Below, piece by piece: positions 1 to 5,075 of a stretch of DNA of 5,075 nt. Both the position numbers and the translations under genes were made by a program. The stretch lies in contig DAOUTY010000145.1 of the NCBI GenBank assembly GCA_030668425.1, positions 1 to 5,075 of the forward strand, in the 5' to 3' direction. The DNA is from Chloroflexota bacterium (lineage in GTDB: Bacteria > Chloroflexota > Dehalococcoidia > SZUA-161). Each line of letters begins with the position of its first letter. The stretch's first letter is position 1. The notes beneath the pieces were generated by a model. That model had not been told where the DNA came from. It was given only the letters and a program-made list of their open reading frames with translations, and ran no database searches.

Positions 1-17
1 CCTCTCTGGACTCTCCT

Positions 18-56
18 CTAACTCAACCCCGCTCGCTGGAATATCTCATCGACATT
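18..56 (-). pseudogene. relic of a purB 3' end (copy 1)
   Basis: Read on the minus strand, this piece encodes NVDEIFQRAGLS followed by TAG, against HVDDIFQRVGLG and TAG at the end of the real purB (386-424). Nucleotide identity is 30 of 39, and 33 of 42 when the three matching bases after the stop are included, without gaps. Six of the nine differences fall at third codon positions, as expected if the piece diverged while it was still coding. Nothing resembling purB is visible upstream of it (above base 56); the sequence turns into a palindromic repeat. It is a scar, not a gene. It is identical to the piece at 211-249. Confidence 0.75.
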
Positions 57-62
57 TTCATT

Positions 63-85
63 CCCTCTCCCTTGATGGGAGAGGG
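63..85. repeat. perfect hairpin palindrome (REP-like), copy 1
   Basis: CCCTCTCCC at 63-71 pairs perfectly with GGGAGAGGG at 77-85 around the loop TTGAT. It is followed by the G-rich extension GGTTAGGGTGAGGGTG to base 99. Palindromes of this look are common dispersed intergenic repeats in several bacterial groups; that is from memory, not a search. No T-run follows on either strand, so it is not a classical intrinsic terminator. Confidence 0.85.
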
Positions 86-99
86 TTAGGGTGAGGGTG

Positions 100-193
100 G
101 ATTTCTCCCACTCCTCCCTGAGATTGCTTCGTCGCTGATGCTCCTCGCAATGACAAGGGGGGGCACCCCCAATTCCCCACCAAGGAGGCTTCG
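100..193. other. spacer between the two 99-base repeats
   Basis: These 94 bases separate the repeat copies and contain no credible gene. They hold a palindromic repeat at 123-151, a G-run followed by a C-run (GGGGG at 159-163 and CCCCC at 166-170), and a small hairpin, GAGGC at 185-189 pairing with GCCTC at 193-197 across a 3-base loop. The last hairpin runs into the start of repeat copy 2, so copy 1 may also have had this left arm, outside the window. Confidence 0.7.
123..151. repeat. ATTGC...GCAAT palindromic intergenic repeat
   Basis: ATTGC at 123-127 and GCAAT at 147-151 are inverted, enclosing TTCGTCGC and GCTCCTC. On the minus strand the motif reads GTCATTGCGAGGAGC...GCGACGAAGCAATC, a dispersed palindromic repeat I recognise from the intergenic DNA of many bacteria, including Chloroflexota. 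Its function is unknown to me. It occurs once here, between the two 99-base repeats. Confidence 0.65.
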
Positions 194-210
194 CCTCTCT
201 GGACTCTCCT

Positions 211-249
211 CTAACTCAACCCCGCTCGCTGGAATATCTCATCGACATT
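211..249 (-). pseudogene. relic of a purB 3' end (copy 2)
   Basis: The minus strand encodes NVDEIFQRAGLS plus TAG, in the same orientation as the intact purB whose own tail is HVDDIFQRVGLG plus TAG. The longest unbroken match to purB is CGCTGGAATAT (227-237 against 402-412), covering the codons for IFQR. The R, V and second D codons differ only silently (401, 419, 416). The other changes are conservative or small: D to E, V to A, G to S and H to N. The piece lacks any start or upstream coding sequence and cannot be expressed as a protein by itself. Confidence 0.75.
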
Positions 250-255
250 TTCATT

Positions 256-278
256 CCCTCTCCCTTGATGGGAGAGGG
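256..278. repeat. perfect hairpin palindrome (REP-like), copy 2
   Basis: This is the same 9-base-pair stem and TTGAT loop as at 63-85, displaced by 193 bases: stem arms 256-264 and 270-278. The G-rich extension continues to 292. If transcription runs past purB, this would fold in the RNA, but there is no T-run beside it. Confidence 0.85.
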
Positions 279-310
279 TTAGGGTGAGGGTGTATTCCCC
301 TTCCCTCTAA

Positions 311-360
311 CTCCCTCCCTTCAGGCTTCGTCCTGAGGCTCAGCCCGAAGGGGGAGGGAG
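311..360. repeat. large imperfect hairpin after purB
   Basis: CTCCCTCCC at 311-319 pairs exactly with GGGAGGGAG at 352-360. Pairing continues inward (CTTCAGGCT against AGCCCGAAG) with one mismatch and a two-base bulge, giving a stem of about 17 pairs. Inside it TCAGG (321-325) can alternatively pair with CCTGA (332-336). The hairpin begins 26 bases beyond the purB stop codon, a natural place for transcript 3'-end protection or termination. On the minus strand the following bases are TTAGAGGGAAGG, without a U-tract, so intrinsic termination is not supported. It is more likely another dispersed palindrome. Confidence 0.6.
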
Positions 361-368
361 GACACTGC

Positions 369-378
369 CAACCTACCC
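369..378. repeat. echo of the purE-purB hairpin arm
   Basis: CAACCTACCC here is identical to bases 1750-1759, the right arm of the hairpin between purE and purB, in the same orientation. It starts 8 bases past the purB stop codon. Only this arm is present; no matching left arm is seen nearby. It may be a remnant of a second copy of that repeat, which would mean purB is bracketed by it. Ten bases is short, so chance is possible. Confidence 0.4.
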
Positions 379-385
379 GCCGCCT

Positions 386-1678
386 CTATCCCAACCCAAC
401 ACGCTGGAATATGTCGTCAACATGTCTCAGGAAGTACCCGTAGTCGAAAATGCCCTCAAGCTCTGACTTAGAAAGATGCTCACATACCTCCGGATCATTC
501 TGAAGAAGGCCAAGGAAGCTCTCTCTTTCCTTCCATGCCATCATGGCGTTGCGCTGCACCATCTGATAAGCCTGCTCCCGTGAGAGCCCCTTCTCAATCA
601 ATGCCAGCATCACCCGCTGCGAGAACACAAGCCCCTTGGTCAACTCAAGATTCTCCTTCATCCGTTCGGGGTAGACCTGAAGCCCCTTCATCACGTAGAT
701 GAAAATGTTGAGAACATAGTCCAGCACCAGGCAGGAATCAGGTAGAATTATACGCTCGTTAGAGGAATGACTGATATCGCGCTCGTGCCAGAGGGCGATG
801 TTCTCCATCGCGGTCAGGGCGTGCCCGCGAACGAGCCTGGCGAGACCACAGACGCGCTCGCAAAGCTCGGGGTTCCGCTTGTGAGGCATGGCCGATGAGC
901 CTGTTTGCCCCTTTTCAAAAGGTTCCTCAGCCTCCAGAACCTCAGTACGCTGCAGCCCCCTGATCTCGGTGGCAAATTTCTCCAGGGAACTCGCCAGGAT
1001 GGCCAGCGCAGTAACAAACTGAGCGTGGCGGTCGCGCTGCACGACCTGATTCGACACGGGTGCTGCCTCCAGTCCCAATCTGGCGCAGGCGGCTTTCTCA
1101 ACCTCCGGGAGTACGGTGGCATGCGTGCCCACTGCGCCCGAGATCTTGCCTACGGCGATTGCCTTCCTTGCCTCGGCAAATCTATGCGCATTTCTCTTCA
1201 TCTCCTCAACCCAGAGGGCAAGCTTGAGCCCGAAGGTGATTGGCTCGGCGTGAACACCGTGGGTACGCCCCATCATAATGGTATGTTTGTGTTCCAGAGC
1301 CTGCTTTTCAAGTACAGTTGTCAACTCAGCGATATCTTCAGTCAGGATATCCGCTGCCTCGACCAACTGGAGAGCGAGTGCGGTATCTATCACGTCGGAT
1401 GAGGTAAGCCCCAGGTGTATGAAGCGGCTCTCTTCGCCAATGCTCTCGGAAACCGCCCTCAGAAAAGCTGTTACGTCGTGATGGGTTTCCTTGAGCACCT
1501 CCTCCATGCGTGCTAAGTCACAGCATGCCTTCCTTATCTCGGGGATCGCCTCCCCGGGTACGACGCCGTGCTCAGCCCAAGCTTCACAGACGGCTATTTC
1601 GACCTGAAGCCATTTGTCGAACTTACTCTCGTCTGACCAGACCTTCTTCATCTTCGGCCTGGAATAGCGTTCAATCAT
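386..1678 (-). CDS. purB: adenylosuccinate lyase
   Basis: PurB cleaves fumarate from SAICAR to give AICAR (late IMP synthesis) and from adenylosuccinate to give AMP. It is a cytosolic homotetramer of the fumarase/aspartase superfamily. The 430-residue length is usual for the family. Visible motifs are THHDV at 65-69, HLGLTSSD at 88-95, GRTHGVHAEP at 137-146 (its His140 in the general-acid position) and the signature SSAMPHKRNP at 261-270, whose serine is the catalytic base of the superfamily. The His67/68, His88 and His140 positions fit the active-site histidines of the Bacillus-type enzyme. The ATG start has GGAG seven bases upstream (1686-1689). The gene is complete and intact, stopping at TAG. 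It is last in the cluster, 97 bases after purE. Two diverged copies of its final codons lie downstream (18-56 and 211-249), suggesting that its 3' end has been a recombination site. Confidence 0.97.
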   Translation of the reverse strand: MIERYSRPKMKKVWSDESKFDKWLQVEIAVCEAWAEHGVVPGEAIPEIRKACCDLARMEEVLKETHHDVTAFLRAVSESIGEESRFIHLGLTSSDVIDTALALQLVEAADILTEDIAELTTVLEKQALEHKHTIMMGRTHGVHAEPITFGLKLALWVEEMKRNAHRFAEARKAIAVGKISGAVGTHATVLPEVEKAACARLGLEAAPVSNQVVQRDRHAQFVTALAILASSLEKFATEIRGLQRTEVLEAEEPFEKGQTGSSAMPHKRNPELCERVCGLARLVRGHALTAMENIALWHERDISHSSNERIILPDSCLVLDYVLNIFIYVMKGLQVYPERMKENLELTKGLVFSQRVMLALIEKGLSREQAYQMVQRNAMMAWKERESFLGLLQNDPEVCEHLSKSELEGIFDYGYFLRHVDDIFQRVGLG

Positions 1679-1727
1679 ACTTGTTCTCCAGTAATTATAA
1701 TCTTCCGGCGACTTTTCCTGACCTAGT

Positions 1728-1759
1728 GGGTAGGTAGCCCGACGTCGGGCAACCTACCC
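1728..1759. repeat. strong hairpin between purE and purB
   Basis: GGGTAGGT (1728-1735) pairs with ACCTACCC (1752-1759). After one A-A mismatch, GCCCGAC (1737-1743) pairs with GTCGGGC (1744-1750), so the element is almost a perfect 32-base palindrome. It sits in the 97-base gap between the purE stop and the purB start. No U-run follows in the direction of transcription (the next minus-strand bases are CACTAGGTCAGG), so it is not a typical terminator. It could act as an RNA processing or stability element that changes purB level relative to purE, or be a dispersed repeat. One arm recurs at 369-378. Confidence 0.75.
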
Positions 1760-1775
1760 CCATTATCTTCGCCCG

Positions 1776-2234
1776 CTAACCTCTGTTCAACTCGCCGCGG
1801 TAGTTTTCGTAGGCCTCCCTTATTTTATCATGCTTAAGTCCCAGAATCTCGGCGGCAAGGTAAGCGGCATTCTTAGCACCGGCCGAGCCCAGGGCAACGC
1901 AGGCCACGGGAACTCCTGCGGGCATCTGAACGATGGAAAGGAGAGCATCCAGTCCTTTGATATCACTTGTTGGTATAGGGACGCCGATTACCGGGAGAGT
2001 AGTCCAGCTAGCGAGAACACCGGGCAGGTGTGCTGCGGCACCGGCGCCAGCGATTATGACCTCCAGGCCGCGCTCCCGGGCACTTACGCCATACTGGCGC
2101 GCTTTGTCGGGAGTGCGGTGAGCTGAGATCACCGAAACCTCGTGCTCTATGCCGAGTTGATCCAGTACGTCCAGCGCTGGCTGCATCACGTCAGCGTCCG
2201 ATTTGCTCCCCATGACTATACCGACTAAAGGCAT
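1776..2234 (-). CDS. purE: N5-carboxyaminoimidazole ribonucleotide mutase
   Basis: PurE converts N5-CAIR to CAIR (4-carboxy-AIR) in the cytosol, the carboxylation stage of IMP synthesis. Its 152 residues are typical of the short bacterial enzyme. Motifs are GSKSD at 9-13 (substrate phosphate and ribose binding), SAHRTPDK at 37-44 with His39 in the place of the catalytic His45 of E. coli PurE, GAGAAAHLPG at 63-72, and QMPAGVPV at 103-110. These look like class I, which normally works with PurK; no purK is in the window. The ATG lies 2 bases after the purD stop, with AGGAGG seven bases ahead, so the two are surely co-transcribed. Class II (direct CO2 use) cannot be fully excluded by eye. Confidence 0.96.
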   Translation of the reverse strand: MPLVGIVMGSKSDADVMQPALDVLDQLGIEHEVSVISAHRTPDKARQYGVSARERGLEVIIAGAGAAAHLPGVLASWTTLPVIGVPIPTSDIKGLDALLSIVQMPAGVPVACVALGSAGAKNAAYLAAEILGLKHDKIREAYENYRGELNRG

Positions 2235-2236
2235 AA

Positions 2237-3499
2237 CTACTCCTCCTCTGCAGCGATATCCTTCCTGTAATAACAGCCTTCAAAATGAATGAGCGAAAGG
2301 TTTTGATAAACCTTCTCTCTTGCTTCAGCGACTGATTTGCCTGTAGCCACTACAGTAAGCACTCTACCCCCTGCAGTGCATATCTTCTCTCCTTCTGCCC
2401 CGGTCCCAGCGTGGAAGATCAGAAGGTCTGAATCAACCTTATCCAAACCCGTTATAGGAAGTCCCGTCTTGTAGCTGCCGGGATACCCACCGGAGGCCAT
2501 TACCACCCCAACGCAAGCATCGTCGCTCCACTCAACCTGTGTCTGGTCCAAAGTCCCATCGATTACCGCCAGCATAATATCCACCAAATCGCTCTTCAGG
2601 AGAGGGATCTGAACCTGGGTCTCGGGGTCACCAAATCGAGCGTTGAACTCCAGGACCTTGGGGCCGTCCGAGGTAAGCATCAGCCCCGCATAAAGCACCC
2701 CCTTATATAGTTTCCCCTCCCGGGCCATTGCCTGCACCACAGGCTCCAGGATAGTTTTGGTCAACATATTAGTCAACTCGTGATCGGAGAAACTTGGGGG
2801 ACTGTAACACCCCATGCCACCGGTGTTGGGGCCAAGGTCCTGGTCAAACGCCCTCTTGTAATCACGGGCAGGGATCATAGGAACAACCGTTTTGCCATCG
2901 GTAAAGGCAATCAGGCTCGTCTCCTGTCCAACAAGGCACTCCTCGACAAGAACCTGATTGCCAGCATCACCGAAAATCCGCGCCTCCATTATGTCTGATA
3001 GTGCGCTTAGAGCCTCCTCGGTTGACTGGGCAACTATCGCCCCCTTGCCCGCCGCGAGCCCATCAGCCTTGATTATCACAGGCAGCGCTTGCTTTTTCAC
3101 GTAGTCCCTTGCTTCGTCAAAAGAAGAAAATATAGCGTCCCTAGCACAGGGTATGCCGTACTTATGCATCAGCCTCTTGGCAAAGACCTTGCTCGATTCA
3201 ATAAGCGCAGCATCGCCGGTTGGGCCAAAGGCAGGTATGCCCAAATCCCGGAGGATATCGACTATGCCCCTGGATAAAGGAGCCTCGGGACCAATAACTG
3301 CCAGGCCAATCTCGTTATCTTTAGCTGCCTGGGATAAAGCATCCAGGTCAGTTGGAGATATATCTAAGTTCCTGGCGATAGCAGCGGTACCCGCATTGCC
3401 CGGGGCAACGAAAACCTCTGCCACCCTATTGCTCTGGAGAAGCTTCCAGACCAGGGTGTGTTCCCTGGCGCCCCCGCCAACAACCATTACCCTAAGCAA
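2237..3499 (-). CDS. purD: phosphoribosylamine-glycine ligase (GAR synthetase)
   Basis: PurD joins glycine to 5-phosphoribosylamine using ATP, the second step of IMP synthesis. It is a cytosolic ATP-grasp enzyme. The 420-residue length is usual for the monofunctional bacterial form; no PurM or PurN domain is fused. The N-terminal motif GGGAREH (8-14) is the PurD Rossmann-like start. The ATP-grasp region shows KADGLAAGKG (144-153), GPNTGGMGCYSP (223-234) and EFNARFGDPETQ (284-295), the last carrying the metal-binding Glu and Asn. I take the TTG at 3499 as start: it gives MLRVMVVGGG, matching the family N-terminus, and has GGAGGG five bases upstream. The in-frame ATG at 3487 would be about 17 bases from that site. 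The protein ends in EEE, encoded by bases that also form the purE ribosome binding site. Confidence 0.96.
   Translation of the reverse strand: MLRVMVVGGGAREHTLVWKLLQSNRVAEVFVAPGNAGTAAIARNLDISPTDLDALSQAAKDNEIGLAVIGPEAPLSRGIVDILRDLGIPAFGPTGDAALIESSKVFAKRLMHKYGIPCARDAIFSSFDEARDYVKKQALPVIIKADGLAAGKGAIVAQSTEEALSALSDIMEARIFGDAGNQVLVEECLVGQETSLIAFTDGKTVVPMIPARDYKRAFDQDLGPNTGGMGCYSPPSFSDHELTNMLTKTILEPVVQAMAREGKLYKGVLYAGLMLTSDGPKVLEFNARFGDPETQVQIPLLKSDLVDIMLAVIDGTLDQTQVEWSDDACVGVVMASGGYPGSYKTGLPITGLDKVDSDLLIFHAGTGAEGEKICTAGGRVLTVVATGKSVAEAREKVYQNLSLIHFEGCYYRKDIAAEEE
2242..2247 (-). promoter_or_regulatory. purE ribosome binding site inside purD
   Basis: The minus strand reads AGGAGG seven bases before the purE ATG, within the three final GAG codons of purD. 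Ribosomes finishing purD uncover and reach this site directly, which favours coupled translation of PurD and PurE. Confidence 0.85.
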
Positions 3500-3600
3500 T
3501 CAATCCCTCCCCAATTGCGTCTCACCATTCTCGTGAATTACCTCACAGACCCACAGCATACACAAGTGAATCACGTGAACTAGCTCCCCTGTTGGGCGGA
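3500..3600. other. guaA-purD intergenic gap
   Basis: These 101 bases hold the purD ribosome binding site at their left end and no gene. I see no clear intrinsic terminator after guaA and no convincing -35/-10 pair, so whether purD is transcribed with guaA is undecided. TTCAC occurs three times on the minus strand (3575-3579, 3566-3570, 3533-3537), and an 8-base palindrome TCACGTGA lies at 3571-3578. Either might be an operator, but both are short. Confidence 0.5.
3505..3510 (-). promoter_or_regulatory. purD ribosome binding site, supports a TTG start
   Basis: The minus strand reads GGGGAGGGATTGATTG. GGAGGG at 3510-3505 is five bases from the TTG at 3499, a workable distance, whereas the next in-frame ATG (3487) is too far. 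A second TTG at 3503 is out of frame. Confidence 0.75.
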
Positions 3601-5075
3601 CTACTCCCATTCTATGGTCGAGGGGGGCTTTGAGGAAATGTCGTAGACTACCCGGTTTACTTCAGGCACCTCATTGACGATACGGTTAGAGATCCGTGCC
3701 AGTAGGTCATAGGGGAGACGCGCCCAATCGGCAGTCATAGCATCCTCTGAGGTCACCGCACGCACCGCTGCCATATAGCCATAGGTCCTGGAGTCTCCCA
3801 TCACACCCACGCTCCTCACCGGAGTGAGCACAGCGAAGCTCTGCCATAACTGACGATACAGGTCAGCGTTCTTGATCTCGTTCATCACGATCCAGTCGAC
3901 AGCGCGGACTATCTCCAGCCTCTCTTTGGTTATCTCGCCGACGATGCGAATAGCCAGCCCGGGTCCGGGAAAAGGCTGACGGTAGACCATCTCCTCAGGC
4001 AACCCCAACGCCAGCCCCACCTCCCGCACCTCATCCTTGAACAAATAGCGCAAGGGCTCCACCAGGGAAAGATTCATAACGCTGGGCAGGCCTCCCACGT
4101 TGTGATGGGTCTTTATGGTCGCCACTGCCCGGCTGCCGGTAAGAGCGCTCTCTACAACGTCTGGGTACAGAGTGCCCTGAGCCAGGAAATCAACCCGGCC
4201 GATCCTGGCAGCTTCCTCCTCGAAAACCTTAACGAACTCCTCACCGATGATGTGGCGCTTCTCTTCAGGATCAATCACGCCGCTTAATTTCTCCAGGAAT
4301 CTATCGGCGGCATTCACATGGATAAAATTCATCTTCATATTCTTTTTAAATGTATTGTCTATCCGCTCCCCCTCCTCCCGGCGCAGCATGCCGGTATCCA
4401 CAAAAATACAGGTCAACTGGTCACCGATGGCGCGGTAAATCAGCGTAGCCACCACGGCTGAGTCCACCCCTCCAGATAGAGCGCAGATAACTCTACCATC
4501 GCCCACCTGGTCCTTAATCCGCTCCACGCTCTCGGTAACAAAACTGCCGGTAGTCCAACTGCCGATGCAGCCACATATCTCATAAAGAAAGTTTTGCAGA
4601 ATATTCTTACCCTGTGGCGTATGAACCACCTCTGGATGAAACTGCAAGCCGATGACTCCCTGATCATTGCCCATAGCGGCAACAGGGGAATTGTCAGTGT
4701 AAGCTAATGATATAAATCCCGGGGGCATCTCTTCGATCCGGTCACCGTGGCTCATCCAGACGGGCATCTCAGCGGGAAGATTAACGAACAGGGGTGTGTC
4801 TACCGAGCTCTGATAAAGTACGGCGAGTCCATACTCACGTTTGACGCCTGGAGCTACTTTCCCACCGAGCTGGTGAGCTAGGAGTTGCATACCGTAGCAG
4901 ATACCCAGCACCGGGAGATGGCTTTCGTAAACATATGTTGGCGCTTGCGGTGCTCCCGTCTCATAGACACTGTTAGGCCCTCCGGAGAGTATGAAACCCT
5001 TGGGCTTTAAAGGAGCAACGCTTTCCCACGGAGCATCGTGGGGAACAACCTCACAATACACCCGGCATTCTCTCA
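3601..5075 (-). CDS. guaA: GMP synthase (glutamine-hydrolysing), N-terminus cut by window edge
   Basis: GuaA aminates XMP to GMP using glutamine and ATP, the last step of the guanine branch, in the cytosol. Coding continues without a stop to the right edge (last full codon ends at 5073). The GTG at 5061 is only the valine of a RVYCE segment, not the true start; about 30 N-terminal residues are missing compared with the usual 510-525. Counting from that valine, the class I glutamine amidotransferase domain shows the nucleophile Cys55 in GICYGMQ and His142/Glu144 in QFHPE. The ATP pyrophosphatase domain has the P-loop SGGVDS (196-201). The C-terminal dimerisation domain includes PFPGPGLAIR (363-372) and ends in the family-typical TIEWE and TAG. 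All catalytic residues in view are intact. It lies 101 bases upstream of purD in the same direction. Confidence 0.97.
   Translation of the reverse strand, partial: RECRVYCEVVPHDAPWESVAPLKPKGFILSGGPNSVYETGAPQAPTYVYESHLPVLGICYGMQLLAHQLGGKVAPGVKREYGLAVLYQSSVDTPLFVNLPAEMPVWMSHGDRIEEMPPGFISLAYTDNSPVAAMGNDQGVIGLQFHPEVVHTPQGKNILQNFLYEICGCIGSWTTGSFVTESVERIKDQVGDGRVICALSGGVDSAVVATLIYRAIGDQLTCIFVDTGMLRREEGERIDNTFKKNMKMNFIHVNAADRFLEKLSGVIDPEEKRHIIGEEFVKVFEEEAARIGRVDFLAQGTLYPDVVESALTGSRAVATIKTHHNVGGLPSVMNLSLVEPLRYLFKDEVREVGLALGLPEEMVYRQPFPGPGLAIRIVGEITKERLEIVRAVDWIVMNEIKNADLYRQLWQSFAVLTPVRSVGVMGDSRTYGYMAAVRAVTSEDAMTADWARLPYDLLARISNRIVNEVPEVNRVVYDISSKPPSTIEWE

Larger units (their letters stand above)
1..99. 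repeat. 99-base direct repeat, copy 1
   Basis: Bases 1-99 match bases 194-292 exactly, a period of 193. The match ends at base 100 (g here, t at 293). The left border cannot be seen because the repeat begins at the window edge, so the true unit may be longer and further copies may lie to the left. The copy has two parts: a purB-like 3' tail (about 15-56) and a palindrome with a GGTTAGGGTGAGGG extension (63-99). There is no open reading frame of useful length in it. Two identical copies this long indicate recent duplication or gene conversion; an assembly artefact is the main alternative. Confidence 0.95.
194..292. repeat. 99-base direct repeat, copy 2
   Basis: This copy is identical to bases 1-99 over all 99 positions. 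It is preceded by CAAGGAGGCTTCG and followed by TATTCCCC, where copy 1 is followed by ATTTCTCC. It carries the same two parts: a purB-like tail with a stop codon (208-249) and the GGGAGAGGG palindrome (256-278) with its GGTTAGGGTGAGGGTG extension. The border between the parts lies near 250-255. The repeat lies 94 bases beyond the purB stop codon, in the direction of purB transcription. Confidence 0.95.

Noticed and set aside
15..56. Small independent protein gene in the repeat
   Set aside because: The only starts in the area give peptides of about a dozen residues with no ribosome binding site. The purB-like frame has no start.
1..292. Possible CRISPR array
   Set aside because: There are only two repeats, each 99 bases, and the sequence between them has its own palindromes. 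The repeat carries a purB-like tail, and no cas gene is in view.
311..360. Intrinsic terminator for the purine cluster
   Set aside because: The stem is strong and well placed, but no T-run follows on the minus strand. It is kept as a hairpin repeat only.
905..1402. 165-residue open frame on the plus strand
   Set aside because: It lies entirely antisense to purB, has no recognisable motif, and is explained by the codon pattern of purB. Smaller plus-strand frames within purE, purD and guaA are rejected for the same reason.
3485..3487. ATG at 3487 as the start of purD
   Set aside because: It is about 17 bases from the Shine-Dalgarno sequence and would remove the residues before the first beta strand that align with other PurD proteins.
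3153..3536. 127-residue plus-strand open frame running past the purD start
   Set aside because: It is mostly antisense to purD, and its low-complexity Ser/Ala/Pro-rich product is typical of a shadow frame.
3601..3610. Integration site at the guaA 3' end
   Set aside because: Genomic islands are known to enter guaA 3' ends, but here the C-terminus is intact and purD follows with no duplicated guaA tail or integrase.
5059..5061. GTG as the start of guaA
   Set aside because: Coding continues upstream to the window edge, and this valine matches an internal position of GMP synthases. A start here would remove the first strand of the glutaminase domain.

Overview
The window is one side of a bacterial purine nucleotide biosynthesis cluster. 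All four genes lie on the minus strand, so transcription runs from high to low coordinates: guaA (its first residues lie beyond the right edge), purD, purE, purB. After purB comes about 385 bases of non-coding, repeat-packed DNA reaching the left edge. Base composition is moderate (a little over half GC by eye). Gene content alone does not fix the taxon. The intergenic repeats, notably the CCCTCTCCC/GGGAGAGGG palindrome with its GGTTAGGGTGAGGG tail and the ATTGCTTCGTCGC...CTCGCAAT palindrome, are of kinds I associate with Chloroflexota (Dehalococcoidia-like) genomes. They also occur elsewhere, so this placement is a low-confidence inference.

Right part (2237-5075): guaA makes GMP from XMP and ends in an intact C-terminus. 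A 101-base gap follows, then purD, which makes glycinamide ribonucleotide. purD is best started at a TTG codon, chosen by its Shine-Dalgarno sequence and by alignment to the family. purD and purE are separated by 2 bases, and the purE ribosome binding site sits inside the last purD codons, which suggests translational coupling.

Middle part (386-2236): purE converts N5-CAIR to CAIR. A 97-base gap holding a strong hairpin (1728-1759) follows, then purB, adenylosuccinate lyase, which serves both late IMP synthesis and AMP formation. The four enzymes therefore cover an early step (PurD), a middle step (PurE), a late step plus the AMP branch (PurB) and the GMP branch (GuaA). No other pur genes (for example purK) are in the window.

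Left part (1-385): this is the most unusual stretch. It has no plausible complete gene. It holds a 99-base perfect direct repeat (1-99 and 194-292), several palindromes, and a large imperfect hairpin just after purB. Each copy of the 99-base repeat contains a diverged copy of the last 12 sense codons and stop of purB, in the same orientation and with differences concentrated at third codon positions. The purB 3' end thus appears three times in a row: one real and two relics. This points to past recombination, allele replacement or element insertion at the end of purB. I see no tRNA, rRNA, CRISPR array or insertion-sequence transposase. The core genes look ordinary, and I would not claim a wholly new system; the purB-tail repeat is the observation to follow up.
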